The notes below the pieces were generated by a model that was not told the origin of the DNA, made no database searches, and saw only the letters and a program-made list of their open reading frames with translations. Below are positions 59,481 through 64,000 of a stretch of 64,000 bases of DNA, piece by piece (position 1 is the first letter of the stretch; each line of letters starts with the position of its first letter). The position numbers were made by a program, and so were the translations under genes. Source of the stretch: Nitrosococcus wardiae (GTDB taxonomy: Bacteria; Pseudomonadota; Gammaproteobacteria; Nitrosococcales; Nitrosococcaceae); contig NZ_CP038033.1 of the NCBI RefSeq assembly GCF_004421105.1, positions 2,933,659 to 2,997,658 of the forward strand, written 5' to 3'.

Positions 59481-59588
59481 GAGGGAAAATTCCACCTTCT
59501 AGAAATAACCAAAGGTAAGAATGGAAGGGTCACATTTGAAATGGCACCCTTTGCTCCAGTTGGAGGAATACAGCACAGATCCGCGTAG
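59481..59588 (+). pseudogene. Second, weaker KilA-N-like remnant
   Basis: The frame EGKFHLLEITKGKNGRVTFE resembles the segment F-x-x-LLDITKGRQGG of the fragment 250 bp upstream over about a dozen residues, then diverges. There is no start codon in a useful place. A decayed tandem copy is the likely explanation; support is modest. Confidence 0.35.
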
Positions 59589-59895
59589 TTAAATCTCAAA
59601 GGTGGCAATTTGCCATATAAGGAAATACCTTCGCTATTCATTAGCGCCTTTGGTGCTATACGTGAGTTCCTATCCCTTCTGTATTGGTACTATAATAACC
59701 ATACAATTATCATGGCTATATAGCACCAATAATACATGCTCATGCTTGTGTCGTATTCTTATGTATGAGTATTCCCATACATTAATAATGGGTATTAGAG
59801 GCTTTGTATGGCTCTCTAAGCAACGCTACGTATATAGGTAATGGTTAACTACTGTTTACCCCATAAAATAGCAAAAATCAATTATAAGGCACCTA
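59589..59895. other. Gap without recognised gene
   Basis: An open frame at 59602-59841 is Tyr/Cys/Ile-rich, lacks a ribosome site and resembles nothing I know; I do not count it. The region is AT-rich. Confidence 0.4.
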
Positions 59896-59930
59896 AAAAG
59901 CCCGTAGGGCAACGCAACATAGTTGCTTTA
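59896..59930 (-). repeat. Paired-hairpin element (inverted copy), terminator-like
   Basis: On the minus strand: TAAA, GCAAC-TAT-GTTGC, spacer GTT, GCCC-TAC-GGGC, then TTTTTAGG. It lies 44 bp beyond the stop of the winged-helix gene on the same strand, and the second hairpin with its T-run has the form of a Rho-independent terminator. Confidence 0.75.
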
Positions 59931-59973
59931 GGGCTCATGAGAGATTTTACTCCTTTAGCTCTCTAGGCAAAAA

Positions 59974-60303
59974 TTATAATAATATCTTCAATAACTTGGT
60001 TCTTAATGCTATACCTTTCCATGTCAGTTTAATAGTCTTTTGTCTCCTTCCTATTGGATTGTCAAATAATTCTACCAAGCCCAGTTCAACCTGACTGGAT
60101 ATATCCCTGCTGACATTAGCCTCTGTAACACCCACCAAGTCTGCTAAATCCGTTTGATATAGTTCCTCATGTAAAGCCACATACAAAAAACACAGCATTG
60201 CATGTGGTGACATTTCTGCATGGTGTTCCCTGAGCAGATCAATGAAATTAATAGCTTTTTGTAAAGGGAACTTGATTCCTTTGTGCAAAGGATTCCTATT
60301 CAT
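59974..60303 (-). CDS. Winged-helix (MarR-like) regulator
   Basis: A 109-residue DNA-binding protein. AMLCFLYVALHEELYQTDLA, DLVGVTEANVSRDISSQVEL and GLVELFDNPIGRRQKTIKLT form a helix-turn-helix plus wing of the MarR type. A perfect palindrome overlaps its likely promoter (60370-60388), suggesting autoregulation. It may be the element's main repressor (inference). No ribosome site is evident before the ATG. Confidence 0.8.
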   Translation of the reverse strand: MNRNPLHKGIKFPLQKAINFIDLLREHHAEMSPHAMLCFLYVALHEELYQTDLADLVGVTEANVSRDISSQVELGLVELFDNPIGRRQKTIKLTWKGIALRTKLLKILL

Positions 60304-60369
60304 TGGGTTTGATTGTAAAGCATGTCATACCGCTCTCCCTCTGCTGTCAATAATCTTCCATATTATACC

Positions 60370-60388
60370 CTTGAGTATAATACTCAAG
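60370..60388 (-). promoter_or_regulatory. Operator-like palindrome in promoter of regulator gene
   Basis: CTTGAGTAT-A-ATACTCAAG is a perfect 19-bp palindrome 67 bp upstream of the regulator start. On the minus strand TATAAT (60362-60367) lies just downstream of it, so the palindrome occupies the -35/spacer region of a probable promoter. Palindromes of this size are what MarR-type dimers bind. Confidence 0.6.
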
Positions 60389-60562
60389 TAAAAAAACTCT
60401 CAATTGTCTATAGTGGAATCTACTTATTGATTTGTTAGTTAGTTGTTTAAGGTTTCTGTATTCCCAATTCGTCAATTACTTATGCAATCCTATTCTCTGC
60501 TTAAAGCACTTCGTGCGTCTTCAACATTTTTTATTATCGTTAGAGGAGTGAATATCTTTAGC

Positions 60563-60594
60563 GTAGCAAAGCTACATACGCCGTAGGCGTTAAA
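60563..60594 (+). repeat. Paired-hairpin element (copy 4)
   Basis: GTAGC-AAA-GCTAC, spacer ATA, CGCC-GTA-GGCG, tail TTAAA. It shares the ATA spacer and CGCC stem with the middle unit of copy 1 but differs in both loops. Confidence 0.75.
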
Positions 60595-60620
60595 GAGTGA
60601 ACCTTCAGGCAAGATTTGAG

Positions 60621-60665
60621 CAAATCGCTAACAAATCGCTAATGTGATTAAATGCGATTAAGCAC
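60621..60665. repeat. Iteron-like block shared in inverse orientation with 63425
   Basis: Two AAATCGCTAA repeats, then AATGTGATTAAATGC (60641-60655) and GATTAAGC. The reverse complement GCATTTAATCACATT occurs exactly at 63425-63439, followed in both places after 2-3 differing bases by GATTTGTT. The two blocks flank the polymerase and nuclease genes as inverted repeats. Confidence 0.6.
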
Positions 60666-60925
60666 AAAAATATCGTATCAAAAATATAAGCTATTGATTT
60701 ATTGGGATTAAATCTTTAAAAACGTGGGGAGTAATGAGAGAGAAGATACATATTGTATATATACCCTCCCCATAAGAGGGAGGATTATGAAATCATGTAT
60801 ATATCAATCCAATATATCTAGTAATAATATTCAATCTTATGAACAATTGTTATATCTGTTTTTTTTATGACCCAGCTTATAGACTGAATATCAAATCGCT
60901 CTAGCGATTTAGTTGTATATATCCG

Positions 60926-62431
60926 CTATGACCCTCTCTTACCTGGTTTATAGGCTATTTGCTGCTCAGTATCTTCTTCACTCCACTTAGTGTGTATCTC
61001 TGGTTTCCATTTCCAATCCTCTTGTGATTCTATCTGCTCGATTAGCATATTCCTTCTAGCTGCTGCTTCTGGATTCTCATTTAAATCAATTCTGCTTATA
61101 CTACTTGCTCTTACTTGATAATCACCTTTATCAATAAAGGTATCCTCTTTCATTAGTTGTATGCTCCTTTTAATTTGTGCTTCAATTGTTGGATATAGTT
61201 CATTAAATATAATCTCCATGCATTTCTGTAGCCTAGCTTCACTTCCTGATTTAACGATAAAACTGTCATGGACTGGTAGAGTTGGGGAATCGTAATGACC
61301 ATACATGTACAGCATTACCTTCTCTGCAATGACACTGTCCCAATACTGTAGCTTTATTCCAATTCCTGTATGAAAATATCTTTTAATTGCTTCATGCTTC
61401 TGGAATATCTTTTCTAGTAATATTGCATAATCTATATCTGGATAATCTTTCCTAATAGCGCCCTTGGCTGATTGTAAGCTTTCAGCATTCAGCAAAGTAT
61501 TGGTAATCTTCTTGATTATATCCCTGGGTGCTTCTGGTATTCCTATATCATAAGAATCTTTTGGTGGCTCTAATCCTTCAATGCCATACAGCATTCTTAA
61601 GTGCATACCACCATAATCTAGCTCTACTGTCTTACTATCATTAATGGTAATGAACTTCCTGTACTCTCTTGGAATTTCTTGCCACCAACCATGATAGAAT
61701 CTCCCTCCTTCTTCAAAAGACCCATTATTGAATACTCTCCTTAATCTCTTTCTGCTGAAATCTAAAGTACCCCTATCTGGATCTTTTCTGAACCTCTTTA
61801 CTAATTCTTTAAGTTCACTATCTGAAATATCCAAGTCTATTAAACTTCTCTCTAACCGTTGATTAATTGCCTCAAGCTGTATTCTCATACGCATGGTGTT
61901 ATCATTATCTTGGTAATCAATCAAGTTTCCTTCACTGTCTTTAAGTAAAATCACCTCTTCTGTGTTCGTTCTCTTAGTCATGTATTGCCGTATGTTATAC
62001 CTATCCTTGATTAGATTTATCAGTTTCTTTTTAGCTCTCATTCTGGACTGAAATCCAATTCCTGTTCTTCTATCATTAAATCCTTTTTTATGCTCTATAT
62101 AACCACTATCCGCAAGACTATCTATCACTTGGATTAATGCTCTGTATCCAATATGAAGCTTGTTATACCTGCTATCTACTTGATAATCATGGTGATCTCT
62201 GGAATACCCTATCCATAATTCAGGATCACTTAGCCATGCTACATACAAATCCAGAATAACTACCTTCAGGTGTTTCTTCTGCTTATCTGTTACTTTCTTT
62301 ATCGGATTCGTTGCTACAAGCTCTCTTCTGATTGCTTCTACTGCTTTATTTACCTCTGGATAATCACTCCACCTATGTACGTCAAATGGCCTTGAATACT
62401 TGGCTTCTTTGTTTTCTTGTGCTCTGGCCAT
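60926..62431 (-). CDS. Short family-A-like DNA polymerase (putative)
   Basis: 501 residues. Three motifs fall in the order and style of family A polymerases. Motif A: TVELDYGGMHLRMLYG (compare DYSQIELR). Motif B: RDIIKKITNTLLNA (compare RRxxKxxNFGxxYG), about 50 residues later. Motif C: PTLPVHDSFIV (compare xVHDEhxx), about 80 residues after that. The 230 residues before motif A are basic and helical with no exonuclease motifs, so this would be a minimal polymerase without proofreading domain. AAGGAATAAATTT precedes the ATG. It is probably the element's replication enzyme (inference). A non-polymerase relative is possible because the motifs are divergent. Confidence 0.6.
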   Translation of the reverse strand: MARAQENKEAKYSRPFDVHRWSDYPEVNKAVEAIRRELVATNPIKKVTDKQKKHLKVVILDLYVAWLSDPELWIGYSRDHHDYQVDSRYNKLHIGYRALIQVIDSLADSGYIEHKKGFNDRRTGIGFQSRMRAKKKLINLIKDRYNIRQYMTKRTNTEEVILLKDSEGNLIDYQDNDNTMRMRIQLEAINQRLERSLIDLDISDSELKELVKRFRKDPDRGTLDFSRKRLRRVFNNGSFEEGGRFYHGWWQEIPREYRKFITINDSKTVELDYGGMHLRMLYGIEGLEPPKDSYDIGIPEAPRDIIKKITNTLLNAESLQSAKGAIRKDYPDIDYAILLEKIFQKHEAIKRYFHTGIGIKLQYWDSVIAEKVMLYMYGHYDSPTLPVHDSFIVKSGSEARLQKCMEIIFNELYPTIEAQIKRSIQLMKEDTFIDKGDYQVRASSISRIDLNENPEAAARRNMLIEQIESQEDWKWKPEIHTKWSEEDTEQQIAYKPGKRGS

Positions 62432-62443
62432 AAATTTATTCCT

Positions 62444-62472
62444 TAAAGCGCGTAGCGCGTTGCCTATAGGGC
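62444..62472 (+). repeat. Paired-hairpin element (copy 5) at polymerase ribosome site
   Basis: GCGC-GTA-GCGC, spacer GTT, then GCC...GGC. The flanking CCTTAAA supplies, on the minus strand, the TTAAGGA that acts as ribosome site of the polymerase-like gene starting at 62431. Confidence 0.65.
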
Positions 62473-62542
62473 TCTTTCTTTATAATACTCATATATCAGT
62501 CTCCTATGATTTTATTAGCAAATCACGTAAGCGATTAGGTGT

Positions 62543-62645
62543 TTTTGTCTCCTTGGTTGATTGTTTAAAAGAAATAGGTGCCAGGATTAACTGGAGACAA
62601 AAGCAGCCCTTTCACTCATACTGATCAGTATGAGCTAGGCACCTA
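62543..62645. other. Interleaved inverted repeats (possible origin or structured RNA)
   Basis: Three perfect inverted repeats: A, TTTTGTCTCC (62543-62552) with GGAGACAAAA (62593-62602); B, TAGGTGCC (62575-62582) with GGCACCTA (62638-62645); C, the 20-bp palindrome CTCATACTGATCAGTATGAG (62615-62634), nested inside B. The left arm of B lies in the loop of A and its right arm outside, so A and B cross like a pseudoknot. It lies in the gap between the nuclease-like and polymerase-like genes. Confidence 0.55.
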
Positions 62646-62662
62646 AATTGTTACTGTTGAAT

Positions 62663-62738
62663 AAGTTGCCCTTTTGGGCTTAATGGTGTAGCTGTGCTTC
62701 TTTCATGAGCTACGTCAAGTAGCGTTGCTACTCATGAA
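62663..62738. repeat. Partial hairpin elements (copies 6a and 6b)
   Basis: GTT then GCCC-TTTT-GGGC then TTAA (62665-62682) is the second half of the paired-hairpin unit. TTCATGAG (62702-62709) and CTCATGAA (62731-62738) enclose GTAGC-GTT-GCTAC, the first half. The latter forms the last codons of the nuclease-like gene (MSSNAT). Confidence 0.55.
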
Positions 62739-63275
62739 CTCGATAATATCTGTAATATCACTAGCCGGAATTTGCAGGCAATAGGTATATCCCCAACCAT
62801 TCCATGATCTAGAACTTTTGTATTCGCCTTGTGCTTCATTAACTGTAAGATACCACCAGAACTGCCTTAGCTCTTGCCAATTCCAATAGTACGTAATTCC
62901 TGTAATTTCTTTATGATATGCAAATATATCCGTCTGTTTGCTATCGTCTGCTATCCAACCTGGAGTTATCTTTCCATTCTCCGCTATCTGTTTGTATTCT
63001 ATATGTACAATATCGTCTTCATACTCTGTATTTAAATGCTCCTTATGTTCTATTCGGTAACTTTTCCCCAATTTGGGGGAATATACAAGCATATCTATTC
63101 CTTGGTCATTTCCTGTAGCTTCTCTGCTATCACCAAGCCTTATCAAATTTTTATCATTAAAATACTCCTTGTGTCGTTCCAACCACACACGATCAATCCC
63201 CTCGCGGTTTGAATGTGCTAGATCATTATCAAAATTTCGTACATAGACTTGCCTCCTTGTTTGGCTTTGGTCCAT
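62715..63275 (-). CDS. PD-(D/E)XK-like nuclease candidate
   Basis: 186 residues, no firm family. GNDQGIDMLVYSPKLGKSYR followed by IEHKEHL gives an Asp and, about 14 residues on, a Glu-x-Lys in the spacing of PD-(D/E)XK nucleases (ID...EHK). PGWIADDSKQTDIFAYH is a phrase common in phage and restriction nucleases of that fold. The C-terminal third is Trp/Tyr-rich. It lies upstream of the polymerase-like gene on the same strand. The last codons come from a hairpin element. Confidence 0.5.
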   Translation of the reverse strand: MDQSQTRRQVYVRNFDNDLAHSNREGIDRVWLERHKEYFNDKNLIRLGDSREATGNDQGIDMLVYSPKLGKSYRIEHKEHLNTEYEDDIVHIEYKQIAENGKITPGWIADDSKQTDIFAYHKEITGITYYWNWQELRQFWWYLTVNEAQGEYKSSRSWNGWGYTYCLQIPASDITDIIEFMSSNAT

Positions 63276-63330
63276 TTTTATATTCCATTATAAAGCTCCT
63301 TAGCCTCTTGGCCCTTTATCTTCCCTTACA

Positions 63331-63358
63331 GTAGTCTCGCTACGTTGCCCTTCGGGCT
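63331..63358 (+). repeat. Paired-hairpin element (copy 7)
   Basis: GTAGT-CTC-GCTAC (one G:T pair), spacer GTT, GCCC-TTC-GGGC. It lies 56 bp upstream of the nuclease-like gene. Confidence 0.75.
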
Positions 63359-63424
63359 TGATTGCCTCTTGGCGATTGGTCTATGTCTAATCTTTGTTTT
63401 AGAGCTTCACTGTTGCACTTTATT

Positions 63425-63480
63425 GCATTTAATCACATTGTGATTTGTTTAATCGCATTTTTAGCGCACTTAATCGCACA
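63425..63480. repeat. Iteron-like TTAATCGCA block
   Basis: Contains GCATTTAATCACATT (identical, inverted, to 60641-60655), GATTTGTT, and two TTAATCGCA repeats (63450-63458, 63470-63478). It could be a binding site for a replication or regulatory protein. Confidence 0.5.
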
Positions 63481-63491
63481 CTTCCTTTGCT

Positions 63492-63773
63492 TTATCTCAA
63501 TCCATACTGTTTCAGCAACTTCTTTACTCTTCCCTTCTTTATATTCCTTCTAATCTCTAAGCTGTATAGCTCTGCTATCTTCTTGTAATCCTGGGGATAT
63601 TTCTCATATAATTCTGTCAGTATTTTCTTCTTTTTATCTTCTCTTTGTGCTACTTGCCTTAAAGCAGCTTCGCTGCGTTGCCTTTTCAGGCTTAAAGCTT
63701 TTTCTCCTTTCTGGTTAAAAGGATTGTAATCTGGTAATAGTCCTAATTCATACGCTCGTTCTCTCCAGTCCAT
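63492..63773 (-). CDS. Small protein carrying an in-frame hairpin element
   Basis: 93 residues from ATG 63773 (MDWRERAYELGLLPDY), which has GGAGG 8 nt or so upstream. Residues about 26-45 (ALSLKRQRSEAALRQ) are encoded by paired-hairpin copy 8, which is inserted without breaking the frame. The rest is basic and helical; the end VKKLLKQYGL matches the end of the next gene (LGELLKKYGL), so the two are probably paralogues. No family is recognised. Confidence 0.65.
   Translation of the reverse strand: MDWRERAYELGLLPDYNPFNQKGEKALSLKRQRSEAALRQVAQREDKKKKILTELYEKYPQDYKKIAELYSLEIRRNIKKGRVKKLLKQYGLR
63661..63697 (+). repeat. Paired-hairpin element (copy 8), inside a gene
   Basis: GCAGC-TTC-GCTGC, spacer GTT, GCCT-TTTC-AGGC, tail TTAAAG. 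It lies wholly inside the reading frame of the small protein gene and is read through on the minus strand as KRQRSEAAL. Confidence 0.8.
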
Positions 63774-63797
63774 ATAGATACACCTCCTGTTATCCAA

Positions 63798-64000
63798 TTA
63801 ACATAATCCATACTTTTTGAGTAATTCCCCTAGTTGTATTACTGATACCCTTTTCCCAGTTTCCTTACTGAATGCTCTAGCTACTTGGATAGGATTGAGG
63901 GATCTATCATTGATTAATTCCTCCAGTAGCTTCTTCTGTTTTCTCATTAAAGCAGCTTCGTTGCGTTGCGCGTAGCGCCTTCTTGCTATATCTGCTGCTA
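63798..64000 (-). CDS. Small protein with in-frame hairpin element (N-terminus outside)
   Basis: The minus-strand frame enters from the right edge as AADIARRRYAQRNEAALMRK and ends SVIQLGELLKKYGLC before TAA at 63798-63800. Copy 9 of the paired-hairpin element encodes YAQRNEAAL, in the same frame as copy 8 in the neighbouring gene. The C-terminal region (ARAFSKETGKRVSVIQLGEL) looks like a small helical DNA-binding module. The next gene starts 24 bp downstream. Confidence 0.65.
   Translation of the reverse strand, partial: AADIARRRYAQRNEAALMRKQKKLLEELINDRSLNPIQVARAFSKETGKRVSVIQLGELLKKYGLC
63948..63981 (+). repeat. Paired-hairpin element (copy 9), inside a gene
   Basis: GCAGC-TTC-GTTGC (one G:T pair), spacer GTT, GCGC-GTA-GCGC, then CTT. 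The first hairpin is nearly that of copy 8, the second is like the first hairpin of copy 5. Confidence 0.75.

Larger units (their letters stand above)
60389..60925. other. Long AT-rich gap with repeats
   Basis: No gene is supported. It contains paired-hairpin copy 4, the block of AAATCGCT/GATTAA motifs at 60621-60665, and the inverted repeat AAATCGCT-CT-AGCGATTT (60893-60910) 16 bp beyond the polymerase-like stop codon. Confidence 0.45.
56859..64000. mobile_element. AT-rich integrated element (right end outside window)
   Basis: Everything to the right of the tRNA-Gly fragment differs from the backbone: much lower GC, longer gene-free gaps, phage/plasmid-type genes (T5orf172, KilA-N, winged-helix regulator, polymerase-like, nuclease-like) and a private family of short paired-hairpin repeats. 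Since the tRNA lies on the minus strand with its 3' end to the left, the element should run rightwards to an intact tRNA-Gly(CCC) beyond the window. No integrase, capsid or conjugation gene is seen in the first 7.1 kb. Confidence 0.78.

Noticed and set aside
59602-59841. 79-codon open frame in the island
   Set aside because: No ribosome site, unusual composition and no recognisable pattern.
56859-64000. CRISPR array from the repeated hairpins
   Set aside because: The repeats are irregularly spaced, occur in both orientations and vary in sequence; there are no regular spacers and no cas genes.
56859-64000. Intact prophage
   Set aside because: No capsid, terminase, tail, lysis or integrase gene is visible in the 7.1 kb present; only phage/plasmid-type accessory genes.

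Overview
The window looks like a chromosome segment of a gammaproteobacterium of the Chromatiales, most likely Nitrosococcus or a close relative. This is an inference from the gene set: an N-type (Na+) ATPase operon start beside nhaA, a hydrogenase maturation protease, a membrane pyrophosphatase, lptFG, pepA-holC, gor/gshA, gltBD and an encapsulin iron store. No search was run. Positions 1-56811 are moderate-GC backbone DNA. From about 56859 to the right edge the DNA is clearly AT-rich and foreign.

Layout of the backbone. 1-4500: nhaA (cut by the window edge) and a hydrogenase maturation protease on the minus strand, divergent from atpD-atpC-atpQ. That operon stops after atpQ and runs into a Kef-type antiporter gene that breaks off after 156 codons. 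4520-10368: a four-gene signalling set, consisting of a urea/amide-type periplasmic binding protein without any transporter, a CACHE-HAMP histidine kinase, a stand-alone receiver and a PAS-rich hybrid kinase. 10427-14200: SleB-like hydrolase, PRC-barrel protein, BBP2 porin, and a patch of wreckage (phage-gene fragment, hicA fragment, frameshifted IS256-type transposase fragment). 14335-26300: tRNA-Thr(CGU), hppA, an Smr-domain gene, purL, an RDD membrane protein, lptF-lptG, and divergent pepA-holC. 26301-35683: DUF2780 lipoprotein, homocysteine methyltransferase divergent from a GlxA-type regulator, a GAF-PAS-GGDEF-EAL protein overlapping gor, and a STAS protein. 35866-45527: gshA, ADP-ribosylglycohydrolase, PEBP-family protein, gltB-gltD. 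45528-56570: an intergenic hairpin element, aldo/keto reductase, a small gene broken by a stop codon, a CAP-domain protein, an encapsulated ferritin with its encapsulin shell, a DsrE/metallophosphatase pair, secreted MsrA, S9 peptidase, DUF2267 protein, retropepsin-like protease and an SGNH esterase.

At 56812-56858 lies the 3' part of a tRNA-Gly(CCC) gene without its 5' half. This is what one end of an element integrated into a tRNA gene looks like, and the AT-rich island starts there and leaves the window on the right. Its recognisable genes are a T5orf172/GIY-YIG-like protein, broken KilA-N pieces, a winged-helix regulator with a perfect palindrome in its promoter, a short family-A-like DNA polymerase, a PD-(D/E)XK-like nuclease candidate, and two related small proteins. 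No integrase is visible in the window.

The most striking observation is a family of about 30-nt elements scattered through the island. Each is two consecutive mini-hairpins: a stem of about 5 bp with a 3-nt loop, a 3-nt spacer, then a stem of about 4 bp with a 3-4-nt loop. Seven copies carry both hairpins and several more carry one. The stems differ between copies but stay paired. Two copies sit inside open reading frames in the same frame, one interrupts a KilA-N gene, one abuts the ribosome-binding site of the polymerase gene, and one resembles a terminator after the regulator gene. A nested and interleaved set of inverted repeats upstream of the polymerase gene is a second candidate functional structure.
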